Of a DNA stretch of 52,791 nt, positions 1 to 10,650 are shown piece by piece. Source of the DNA: Stagonosporopsis chrysanthemi (taxonomy: Eukaryota; Ascomycota; Dothideomycetes; Pleosporales; Didymellaceae). Both the position numbers and the translations under genes were made by a program. The stretch lies in the NCBI GenBank assembly GCA_022560025.1, contig JAFISE010000195.1:1-52791 (forward strand), written 5' to 3'. Each line of letters begins with the position of its first letter. Within the stretch, counting starts at the first letter, position 1. Under the pieces are notes generated by a model. That model worked only from the letters and a program-made list of their open reading frames with translations. It was not told where the DNA came from and made no database searches.

Positions 1-166
1 TCTTCCTCAGCTCCTTACTGCTCTCATCCTTAGCCACCTTGCGCAGTAGGGTCTCTATTTTGAGCCAATCTTTGCCAGAATAAGTTGAAGAAGAGCTTCT
101 GCTAGCATCAGAAGCCTGAGGAGAAGGCTCAGCAAAGCAGTGAAGGATGACGTTAGGTTGGAGGGG
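1..166 (-). pseudogene. pogo/Fot1-type transposase, C-terminal fragment (runs off left edge)
   Basis: The minus strand is open for about 55 codons without a stop. It reads PLQPNVIL, then a Ser-rich linker, then SGKDWLKIETLLRKVAKDES. This is the layout found after the DDE domain in fungal pogo/Fot1 transposases: a conserved G/S-IAPLxPNVIL strand, a low-complexity linker, and a DWxKIxxLLRxVxKD helix that becomes a coiled coil (recalled family knowledge). The matching upstream half lies at 6,265-7,484 on the same strand, beyond the LINE that splits the gene. Unlike that half, this piece keeps many CpA and TpG dinucleotides and has no premature stop, so it shows little sign of RIP. The true C-terminus is outside the window. 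Confidence 0.7.
154..166. repeat. Target-site duplication, copy at the LINE 3' end
   Basis: The 13-mer TAGGTTGGAGGGG here matches TAGGTTAGAGGGG at 6,265-6,277 at 12 of 13 positions. The single difference is a RIP-type transition. Both copies fall in the same codons (PLQPN) of the pogo reading frame, as expected of a duplicated insertion site. Confidence 0.75.
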
Positions 167-193
167 CTTGGTTGGTTGGTTGGTTGGTATTCA
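167..193 (-). repeat. (CCAA)n 3' tail of the LINE
   Basis: On the plus strand GGTT is repeated four to five times (CCAA on the minus strand), directly next to the target-site copy. Short tandem tails at the 3' end are typical of non-LTR retrotransposons. The unit has kept its TpG steps although the LINE body is heavily mutated. Confidence 0.6.
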
Positions 194-432
194 TTTTACG
201 TCTAGTTGATAAGGAATAAGTCTACTATCTTGCCTCCTAAAGGGCATATACGACGTGCTAAGCTATAGAATTACAGTGCTGACACACTACCTTAGAAAGC
301 ATTTCTTGCCTGCACAGGTATTGCTACTATTTTAGAGCTGCAGCTCCCCTTCTAGTTAGAGAGACTGGGTAATATATGTACATTAGGGTGATTTCCTTGC
401 GTTTTAAGGCATTTATATGCCAAGGTAAGAAA

Positions 433-471
433 AGGAGAGAGAGAGAGAGAGTAAGTAAGTGTGTGTGTGTA
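433..471. repeat. Compound microsatellite (GA)n-(GTAA)n-(GT)n
   Basis: A run of GA repeats passes into two GTAA units and then GT repeats, in the 3' region of the LINE. It is simple-sequence DNA; the 94-codon minus-strand ORF across it (352-636) is low complexity and is not called a gene. Confidence 0.85.
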
Positions 472-3400
472 GGGGAGAGGATAAGAAGAGAGGAGAGAGA
501 GAGGAAGGGGGACAGGGAGTTTTGCAGCTAATGTGCTAGACCTGCTTCTGCTAGGTGCTGTATTGCTTGTTGCTGTTGCAAGGCTGCAGGAGCTAACAGG
601 GGCAGATCTTAGTGTAGTATTGTGTAAGCTAGACAAAGGCCTTAAAGGCCTCTAGATCTTTAATCAGCTCTGCAGTATATGCTAGGCCTTTAGCCTAGCT
701 AGATAGCAGTGTAAGTAGTTAAAGTAGCTATTAGCTAAAGGTCCCTAGGGTCTTGCAGCAGAGCGCAAGGTGCTTTAGCGTCTTGTCTTGTCTGCATAAG
801 CAGGTAAGGTTTTTATCCTTATAGTTGTACTTTTAGTAGTACTAGGTAAAGTCCCTATACATAGATTAAATAGAGAGGAGCCTAGCTAAAGTAGCTCTTA
901 GTAGGTCTAGCTCCTTTAGACTGCTGCGTAGTGTATAGTCTAAGTCCTAGCTCTTGTACTACTTAGAGAGCTTAGTCTTCTTGTTAGACTACTAGGTCTG
1001 TTGCGTGTGCTAAAGCATCTTGCAGGCTATTGTTTTAATGCCTAAGAGTGTAGGCATAGCTGCCTTTCTAGTTAGAGGTAATAGGTGCTAGGCTTCTAGG
1101 TTAGCAAGTCTGTCTGCTGCTTTGTTTCCTTTAATACCTAGGTGTCTAGAAGCCTATTTAATAGAGATGTTGTGTGTCTTTATAGCACTGTAGTACTCTA
1201 AGAAGGCCTATTATAAAGTAGAAGGTGCAACACCTCTAAGGCACTATATAACTAAGGTGCTGTCTATATATAGCTAGATTTAGTAAGTGTAGAGTGCTAG
1301 CTGTCTAATAGTGTGTTAGAAGCCTCTCTATGCCCTAATAGCCTCTGCGTTAAAGACGTACGTAGTAAAGTAGAGTAAGCTGTGTTTAGTCTGTAGTTGC
1401 TTTCTATCTTAATACACTGCAAAGCTATAAGTAACCTACTTTTCTTTGTCTTTTGTATACTGTTTAGATCTATCTAAGAAGATAGCAACGTCTAAAGGTA
1501 GAAGGTTAGCCTACTATTCTTAAAATGCCTTTGCTACGCTCTTTTTGTCTATACCTATTATTAGGTCTGTTTAGCAGCTAGGTAAGTAGTAAGGAGCTAA
1601 TAGTGTTGTCTTAGAAATCTTAGGCAGTAGAGATCCTAGGTACTAGACTTTAGTCTGTATTTGCTGCAGCTTTCTAGCTAACCTGCCTATACTTATCCTT
1701 ATAGCTGCTGTGCAGCTAGCAAGTAGGTGTTCTGTATCTATTGTGCGTAGATGTGTTGCAAAGCAGAGTTTAGCTTCTTCTAACGTATTAGCAGCAGAGA
1801 GTAGTCTAGCGTCTTAGAAGAGAGTAGTAATAGAGGTTGTTTGCTACACTAAGAGAATCTCTCTAGCTACTATAGCTAGTGTTTTATCTATAACTACTAT
1901 ATACTACTCTATATAAGTACTAACCTCTGCAGGTCTACTAGGTTTTAGTGTACATAAAGGCTTTGTATAACCTTTGTACTAGCACTTAGCTCTATACAGA
2001 AGAGATAAGTATACGCAGGTTATTATAGCCTTGCAGAGAGAGCTAGCTAGTAGTCTATAAGCTGTATTTACTAAGCTATAAATATAATAAGCTACCTTAG
2101 CTGCTTTTACATTGTGTGTAGCTATATAGCACTTAAAGGTAAGCTTGCAGTTAAACTAGATCTCTAGCTATTAAAAGGCTAGCTAAGTTCTTAATGTGTT
2201 TAGCAAGATTAGATAGATTGTAAGATATTTGTCTACTATACAGAGTAGTGCATAGCTGCTCTTCTATTAAGTAAGGTAGATTATTTCTTGTTTTTCTAGG
2301 GCAAAGGTAACCTTATTAGCTGCGCTCTATGCTCTAATCTGTTGTAAGTCTGCTACTAAGAGCTAGATGTTCTTATTAAGGGAGTGCAAGGCCTAATATA
2401 AGTATATATTATCTGCGTATCTAAATCTTTTCTCTATGTCTATAGACAGCAGCTCTGCTAGGTACAGTGTATACAGGACTAGAGAGAGGGGTAAGCCCTG
2501 CAGTATGCTGCAGGCAACTAGGTAGCTAAGGGTAGTAACTTAGTCTAAGCAGACTTAAACCCTTTAATTAGTAAGGAAAGAGTTAATAAAGAAGAGAGTC
2601 CTTTAAAGCTAGCTCTGTTAAGCTATCTAGTATAGTAGGCAGTTCTTAAAGAGAGTGTTAAAAGCACCTTGTACGTTTAAGGTTACTATTATAACGTGCT
2701 AGCTTTTTACTTACGCTGCTTCTGTGTTGTAAGTAAACGCTGTAGTTAGATCTATAGTAGAGTACTTTAAGAAGGTGCTTCTATGCTAGGGGCTAAAGAT
2801 CTTGTAAGTTATAGCAGTCTACGCAATTCTTCTAGCTACTGTCCTTTTAAAGCCTTTTTTAATGCAGGAAAAGAGTACTATAGGTCTCTAAGATTAGAGT
2901 AACGTCTAATCTTTCTTTCTTACCTTAGGTATTATAGCTACTTCTGCAAGCTTCTACTAGCCTAAGAAGTAGTTAAGTTAAAGGCATTGCTAGAAGATTT
3001 GTTGTATAAGTTCTCCTACCTAGGCCTAGCAGGTACAGAGCAGTCGCATTGTAGAGCAGTCTGTTCTTAGCAAGGTGCTAGAGACCCCTATTGTGTTTTG
3101 CTTAGCTTCTTCTAGTAAGATGTGTGTGCTCTAAGAGAGAAGCGCTGTTACTTCCTACTATAGTTAGTAGCTAAGGTTATTTTCTACTGTGTAGCAGTTA
3201 AGAACTTGCTCTTAAAGTGCCTCTGCTTTTTCTAAGAGGTTAGATATTGTTTTGCTGTCTACTATAAGAGAAGTGTCTTAATAGTTTAGTGTAAGCTTGT
3301 ACTAGGCAACTACCTTAAATAGATCCTTGCTATCTTTAGCATTGTTAAGGACATGTCTCTAGTATTATCTTTTAGCTTGTTAGACTGTTGTCTTAAAGGC

Positions 3401-6264
3401 TTATATTTCTTCTAGTAGAGCGCTGCTGCTGTAGTGCTGTCTAGCATGTTTGTAGGCTTAGTAAGCTGTCTTGCACTCCTTTGTCTACTACAGTGCAGCA
3501 CGTCCTTGCTTGCAATCTAGCTTACCTGCTGTCTTTATAGAGTGCTAAACTACCTTTGTTAGCATTGCAATACATCTATTAAGCTATGCTGCACCTTAAG
3601 CTCTAAGTAGGTCTAGGATGTCTTAGATGCCTATCTTAACAAGCCCTATAAACTTAGGTAGGCTTACTTCTACAACTTAGTAGTAGTATTAATCTAGGTG
3701 CTGTATACTCTTTATAAAAGTAAGAATATAGGTTACTATTGTCTTGTAGTCTAAACTACTGTATATGCTTATATTAACTTGTAATTAGGTAAATAAGACG
3801 TTAGAAAAAGTAAGGTTAATAACCTAGCCTGCTTAGTGTGTTAGCTATCTTAAGATGCTAATGTAGTCTATAGAGGCAGCAGCAGCCTATCTAGCTAGCT
3901 TAGCACCCTTGTTAGCTGCGCTAGCAGCTAGGTTAAAGGACTTGTGCTTAGTGTTAAAGTTACCCCCTATAAAGCACTGTTAAGAGAGTGTTAGATATAT
4001 AACATACTGTATTACGCTAGAGGTGTATAGCTGTCTGTAGCAGTTTAGTATAGAGACTCTGTTTATAACAGCTTATAGTAAGTCTAGGTAATTAAGGCTT
4101 TCTTTAGCCTAGAGTTTAAAGTAGTGCCTTTTATAGATATATATTATTACTCTAGGGCAGGTTAAGCCTAGTATGTTAGGGGCATTCTAGGTGCTAATAG
4201 GTATAAGGTATCTGTAGCCTAGGTAGGTAAAAGTTCTTAAGTTAGCACAGGTAAAGAGTTCTTAGACGTATACTACGTCTATACTCTTCTAGAAGGCTAC
4301 TTCTAGTATAGTAATATAGCAGAGAGAGCTCTTGCTAACGTTAGCCTAGTATATGCAGAGTTAGTTTCCTTACTAGCTAGGCTGTTAATACTTATTACAG
4401 GCAGAGAGTGTATATAAGTGTTCTAGTATATAGATAGTAATTTATTGCTTATACTAGTGTCTTCTCTTTCTAAGGTTAAGGAGTTAGTATAGATAGTTAG
4501 TTATAGGCATAGACTGTTAGCAGACATATCTCTTATATTTAGGTTTGCACAGCCTGCAGCAGCTTGTCTTAGTCTCTTTTCTCTGCTATTAGTAGGTAAA
4601 GATGCTTAAGAAGCACTGCTTGTTTCTATTATAGCTGTTTTACTATCTTCTTTAGGTGCTTGCTTTTAAAAAAAAAAGTAGAGAGCTAAGATCTCTTAGG
4701 CAGCTTCTAAGGAGGTACCTTTATACTACAGTATTGTCTAGTAAAGAGTTGCCTCTACTATCTTGTAGAGATACTAATATATTGCTCTACTTGCGCAGCA
4801 GACAGTATTTAGTTTAGCCTTAGTAGGCTTAATTATATGTCTATGCACCTAGCAGAGGGCAGCTAGGCAGTTAGAGTAACTAGCTAGGTGTAAGCTATAG
4901 CAGTTAGCACACTTAGCTTTATAGTAACAGTCTATACTATAAAGCTCTTAGTGTCTATCTATACAGTCTCTGCAGTGTGCACAGTAGGCAACTTATATAC
5001 AGTAGGCAATATTATAGTACTGCTAGCAGCTTAAGTTATATCTTTAGATAGTAGAGTGTTTATAGATTTCTTTTAAGAATTAGCTAGTACTAAAGAGCTA
5101 AAATAAGTAGACTAGCTCTTTGTATAATATAATCTATATAGTAAGTCTATTCTAGTTAGCCCTATAGCGTAAAGGCCTGTAGCTAACTAGCTGCTTGCCT
5201 GTTTGCAAGCAGACCTCTTCTTCTACTAGCTAGGTAGTAGTAGGCAGTTTAGTACTATCTAGAGTCTAGAAAGAGCTAAGTACTCCTTGCACAGCGTAGT
5301 TAATCTAGTGTTCTAAGATCTTAATTGCCTCTCTGCTTAGAGCTTTTACTATAAGCTCTTAGTTTCTTTAAGTTAAAAGTTAATTCTTAATTATTTTATT
5401 TACTAGTGTAATTACCTAGCCTATATTAATTAGCAATACAGTAAAGATATCTTAAAGAGTAATTCTTTCTATACTCTTGCATACTGCCTGTCTTATTATA
5501 AAGAGAGAAGATTGTTATAATTATACTAATAAGTTAGAGATTGTAACAAAAATTTAAATATCTTCTTTTAGCTTAAAGGGCAGGTTAGGCTAGGACCTAG
5601 CAAGGTTTAAGAGCTTACTGCTACTTTTGCTTAGTGCTGTGTTTTAGGGGTCTCTAGCTACGTCTGCCTAAGAGCAGCGTCTTAATTCTTAGCTTCTAGA
5701 GTTGCTTTAATTAGTGTTGCTGCTCTAGCAAGAGCTAGGGAGAGAATTGCTTTAGGAGAGGGAAGTTAGAGCTCTAATAACTCTCTGCTGCAGTTCTACA
5801 GCAATCTTAGCTTCTTAGAAGTTAGAATAGCTTTCTGTATAATAATTTACAGCTGCTGTAAAGGCAATAGTAATAGTATTTTATAGCTAAGTAATCTTAT
5901 AAGTCTTAGTAATATAGTATTAGACAGTATTAAAGACTTAGAGTTTAAGAGTACTTCTACTAGAGTTTAGGCTGCTTAGAGGAGGGGCCTAATAATTTAG
6001 GACCCTCTAGAGCTGTTCTAAGGTGTAGTTATTAAGGTGTTAAAAAGACTTAGGGTCTAGAGACCCTGTGTGCTAAGAGGTTAGAGAGCTAAGGGGAGCA
6101 GAAAACTCTGTTATCTTTGCTACGCGCCTCTTTGTGCGTTACGCAAAGAGTATAAAGAGAGTTAAACGTGTCTTTAAAGTTGCTATAGTAGGCCTAGTTA
6201 ATTTGCTAGGATTTTTAGAGCCTCTAAAAAAAAGACTTAAAAATTAAAAAGTTAGTGTTTAGTG

Positions 6265-6277
6265 TAGGTTAGAGGGG
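6265..6277. repeat. Target-site duplication, copy at the LINE 5' end
   Basis: Partner of the copy at 154-166. The single mismatch turns a Gln codon (CAA) of the pogo frame into TAA, a CpA-to-TpA change. Confidence 0.75.
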
Positions 6278-7484
6278 TGCTATACTTGTTGCCTTAAAAG
6301 ACTTAAGTATCAACCCCTAAGTAAACGTGCTTATCTAGGCCTTCTAGAATAGGTAGAAGAAGTTGCTCTTTTTAATTACTAATAGTCTCTAGCTATTATA
6401 GAGGTGTATTGTAAGCTCCTTTAAATACGCAGTTAAGAAAGGCTTAAACAATACTACGTCTAACAGCTGCAGCGTGTAAGTTAAGTAAGGAAGAAGAATA
6501 GCTAAGAGTATCTTATTTTAATTATAGTAGTTAATAAAGTCTATTATTATATAGGATCTATAGCTGTTAAAGATTAAAAGATACTACTTTTTCTATGCCT
6601 TAGTCTTAGTAAAGCAATTAAATACCTGTTAAAGCTAGGCAAGGCCTATATTATTATTAGTCTAGCTAGTAAGTAAAGAAGAAACAAGTACATTGTGTAC
6701 TTCTAGCTCTATCTCTTTTACCTAGCTTAATTACAGAGTACTGTTAGCAGACTTGTAGAAGAGACCTAGCAGCAGTGCTGTCCTATTACTACACACATAG
6801 GCTAGCAGCATTACTTATACCTAATTACTATTTTAAAGTAATACCTTAACTTTTCTTTTCTTTTATATCTACCTACTAAATATATGTTTAGTTCTAGTAG
6901 TAATTCTAATTATAAAGCTCTTCTTATCTATATTGTATATATAGCAGCTGTTAACCTTATATTTAGTAATCTTGTATTGTAGTAGGTTAAAGTAGAGCTT
7001 GTACTTTTAATATAAATTAGCATTGTAACAATTAGTGTCTATACCTGTTAAGTATTAAAAGATAAGATAGATAGAGTAGTTGTTAATAAACTAAGTAACC
7101 TAGCTCTTGCTTACACGTTCTTTAGCTACAGATAATACAAAGTTTTGTATTATCTCTCTTATAAGAAGTATATAACAAGTAGTAAGCTCTTTTATATACT
7201 TTACAAGCTCTGCTTTTTATTGTAGGGTAAGCTTCTGCTAGTTAAGGTTCTTAATCTCTAGAGGTGCCTAAACACCCCTATGTCTCTATGCTAGCATTAA
7301 GCAATTAACAGCAAACTAATTAGCAATTTTTTGATATACAAGTTTCTCTCCTAGTTCTAGCGCTTTAATTGCTGCAAGCGCATTATTAATAGGTGCTATA
7401 GTTGTTAAGTTATAACGCGTTGAAGATAGATACTTGTTTTAGTAATTAGGCGTTACGCAAATCTAGGCGTTACGCACACAGACA
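6265..7484 (-). mobile_element. pogo/Fot1-type DNA transposon, N-terminal and DDE part, RIP-mutated
   Basis: Read on the minus strand from about 7,440: an N-terminal DNA-binding region, AALAAIKALELGEKLVYQKIA in outline (7,320-7,400), followed by RHRGV; then a DDE_1 core with CYIYNIDKKSFI (about 6,900), LLDVVLFKPFLTAYLKEL (about 6,430), an FYLF segment, and SFKATSIAPL (about 6,280). Several Gln and Trp codons have become stops, the signature of RIP. The frame stops at the LINE target-site copy and resumes at 166. The 5' end is set by two GGCGTTACGCA copies at 7,446-7,482, which may be terminal or subterminal repeats. A related near-palindrome CTCTTTG-N9-CAAAGAG at 6,127-6,149 lies inside the LINE 5' part and is probably unrelated. 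Confidence 0.8.
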
Positions 7485-10400
7485 TAGTAGCTAGCAGCTA
7501 GTTATAATAAAGTTAAATCTTTAATACTTTACTAAGTAGCTTTTTTAATACTGTAGAGTTAATACAAGCTGCAAATATTGCTAGGTATATACTAAACTTA
7601 GCTAGCTTGCAACTCTGCTTACTTGTTATAATAAACTACTCTAATACCTAGCTGCTAATCTTTTCTTGTTATACAGCGTTGTTAGACGTTTAATCTAGCT
7701 CTTCTTCTTCTAGAGCTAGAGTATATCTGCGCTTGTAGCTAGTATTATCTATTGCTTAATTAATAAGTAACTTGCCTGTAAGCTTAATTAGCTTAGGTAA
7801 CTCTAGTATTGCCTTTAGAGTTATAAGCGCTGTAATATTCTTCTCCTAAGTATAGCCTTGCTAGTTATCTAGCTGTAGTTAAATATAACTTGTATCTTTT
7901 ATCTCTTTTTTTTTTATTTTTCTAAGAAGATAGCTATTCTGTTAATATATTACTATAATTAAGCATCTCTTTAATCTCTAGTACTTTTACAACCTTTTAA
8001 ATATAGCTCTTCTCTATATACTAGCCTTAGTTGCTACAGAGCTTGCTTTAAGTAAAGACAATATCTTAAGTTTATATAACTTGTCTTATTGTTAGCAACT
8101 ATACTTAGAAAAAGTTAGTTAAGTTAAAGCCTACTAGGTAGCTAATAAGAGCTTAAGATTTAAGCTTAGCTTTGTATAGTAGCTTCTTATTAAGTATATA
8201 AGCTCTTACTCTAATTATTTTAAAGTAAGCAACTAATAGCTTAACTCTCTTAACCTTAGTGTATAGGCAGCTCTAGTTAATAGCTTTAACTAGCGTATAA
8301 TTAAGCAGGTATATTGCTAATAAAATATACTTGTTAGCGTACTCTTTAGGCAGACTAGCGTACAGTTAGATAGCTCTGCTTTAAATAACAATTGCCTTCC
8401 CTATATACTTAATTACTCTATTCTAAGCTTCTATTGCTCTTAGCTTAATAGCAATGCTAAGGTCTTTGCATATCTTAAGCAGCTTAACGTATCTAGTCTC
8501 TATATTAAGTCTTATAACAATAACCTAGCTTCTAAACTAGCACTTAATCTTTACTAGTAGCTACTTAAATACTTGTATTAGAGTAGCCTTTGTCTTGTCT
8601 ACTATATAGCTTCTTTTATACTACTTTATATTCTAGTAAACTATATAAAATAGGTATTAGTTACTATTATAGTATTACTTGCCTTACTCTAACAGCTGCA
8701 CTAAGTTAATACTAATATACTTAAATAGTTAAGTTGCTAGCTTGTATAGTAGCCTTTAGCTAACTAGCTTAGTTAATTTTAATTATATATAAGTCTTATA
8801 GTCTTTTTACTTTAGTACTAGATTACTATCTATAAGCTGCACTCTGTCTATACTTTTTAGTAGTTAGTTAATTGCCTATTAGCTTATATAACTCTATATA
8901 ATATAAGCTTCTTCTAGTATAAGCTATAGTAGCTTTCTTAGTTTGTATAATAGCTTCTTATAGGCATAAGCTAAGGCTGCAAGTAAGGAGCTAGCGTCTA
9001 GTTACTCTATACTGTTAGCATCTATTAGCTAATAACTACCTATATATTAAAGCTTACTAATAATATTATTCTATTATTCTTAATATAGACAATCTTAGCT
9101 AATGTTAAAATATATACTAATAGATTAATAGCAAGATAGGCTAATAATATTAGTAAAAGATCTTAGCACATACGCTATATAGATAAGCTCTATCTGCTCT
9201 GTACCTATAAGTATTTTAGTAAGTAGAACTATATCTCTTTACTCTTGTATTAACAGCTCTTAACTACTTACCTTAACTACTTTACCTTTTCTATTAGCTT
9301 GCTTCTTCTAGCTATAAGCTCTAGTGTTAGTAATATACGTGTTTAATCCTAGGTCTAAGATCTATTAATTAATTAGGCTTAGCTTAATTACCTACCTGTT
9401 TGTATAGTCTATGCTTATAGTAAGCTACAGTATATAGCTGTCTAGGTTTTTAATTATTAGGCTCTAGTTATTAAACTAATACAGCGCAGTTAAAGCTATA
9501 GTTAAAGCTACTATGCTTATATAAGCCTTAAGAGCTGCTTATATTGCTTATCTAAGTAAAGACTAGCTCTTAATAGCTTTGCTAAACTTCTCTTATATCT
9601 TAAGCTTTAGCATCTAGTCTTGCAGCTTTCTCTTTCTTTTAAAGTACTAATAGTTCTTAAAGAAGTACTTAAGGCTATATATATATTTAAGCCTTTTATC
9701 TTTGTTATTACTTATCGTCTTTATACTGTCTAATTATTTACTTAAGCTCTAATTAATACCTAGTGTTGCAAATATACTAAGTAATAATAGTACTAGCCTT
9801 GTTAAGTGCTAGTATATAGCAAACTTAGCTATAAGGTTGTCTAGTATTAAGATTAGCTAAGAATTTAGCTAAGCTTAAAACAGTGTAGCTTGCTAGATTA
9901 TTAACTAGGTGTTGTTAAGACCTTTAATAGCAAGCAAGAAGTTGTACTGCACTTATAGCAATATAATATTAGGTAGATAGATTACTTTGTATATTCTTAT
10001 AATATGCAGCTACTTTTTAAGCTAACTCTTAATAGTATTACTTTATAGTTAACTCTGCAATTGTTAATACTTATTTATTAGCTACAGCTCTCTCTTAGCT
10101 ATTAATAGATAGAAGTACTTCTTTAGCCTCTTTAAGCAAGTATATATAGTATTATTACTCTAAATTAAGTAAATAGAGTAGTAGCTAATTATCTAGCTAA
10201 TTTCTTAAGTAAAGTTATTTAATACTTTCTTCTTAATTGTATATCTAGTTAGTACTTAATTATAGTTCTTCTCTGTCTACTAATATTGTTAAAACTTCTT
10301 AGTTGTTATATCTTTAAGCATAACACTAGTGTCTTCTTTAGTCTTATTATAGTACTCTTCTAGCTTAAAAGCTGCTAGCTTCTTAAGCTTCTTAAGGGCT

Positions 10401-10650
10401 GCCTTGTTAAGGTCTAGGTTAACTATAGACTATAATTAATACCTGTCTGTACTATTCTTTTGTAAGAAGATCTATTCTTCCTAGTCTTTAGGCTTCTTAA
10501 GTATAACTGTTGTCTTTGTAATTAGTCTATCTAGCTTAGTAGTAGCTATCCTAAATTAGGCTCTATTAGCTCTTAGATCTAATTAACTCTTGTACAGGCA
10601 GTGCAGTGTGCTTAAGGCTCTGCAAGGTAAAGGTAGCGTTTTGATGATGT
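7485..10650 (-). mobile_element. Ty1/Copia-type LTR retrotransposon remnant, RIP-mutated
   Basis: Minus-strand reading gives a protease-like segment ILDLGLNTYITN (9,301-9,370; the family has WILDSGAxxHxT), then YVLRSFTNIISLS (about 9,150), the pre-integrase strand normally read as xVPGFxxNLxSLS. An integrase core follows: YIVDKTKATLIQVF (about 8,580), VIVIRLNIET (about 8,520) and EA-stop-NRVIKYIGKAIVIKA (8,360-8,450; the family has AQNGVxERxxxTI). Gln, Trp and Arg codons are often stops. The order protease-integrase with gag upstream is diagnostic of Copia rather than Gypsy. No reverse transcriptase was found: coding traces end near 7,690 and the pogo element begins at 7,484. LTRs were not identified. 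TA-richness drops sharply near 10,650. Confidence 0.75.

Larger units (their letters stand above)
167..6264 (-). mobile_element. RIP-mutated Tad-like LINE (non-LTR retrotransposon)
   Basis: Three landmarks of one LINE lie in order on the minus strand. ORF1 zinc-knuckle remnants (KCANC-x3-H-type) are near 4,870-4,930. An endonuclease motif GGNFNTK, from the family's GGDFNxx, is near 3,950-3,972. In the reverse transcriptase, LQGLPLSLVLYTLYLAELL and FRYADNIY lie near 2,400-2,520, where the family has QGSPLSP and YADD. RNase H follows at 1,091-1,135 with HLGIKGNKAADRLANLEA. Catalytic residues are changed by C-to-T or G-to-A (DD to DN, E to K, P to L) and all frames are full of stops, so the copy is dead. 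About 6.1 kb between the target-site copies fits a full-length Tad-clade element. The edges are inferred from the target-site duplication. Confidence 0.85.

Noticed and set aside
352..636. 94-codon minus-strand ORF
   Set aside because: Low-complexity translation of a microsatellite inside the LINE 3' region.
6127..6149. CTCTTTGTGCGTTACGCAAAGAG as the left terminal repeat of the pogo element
   Set aside because: It resembles the repeats at 7,446-7,482, but the transposase frame and target-site copies show that pogo continues at 166, so this point lies within the LINE 5' region.
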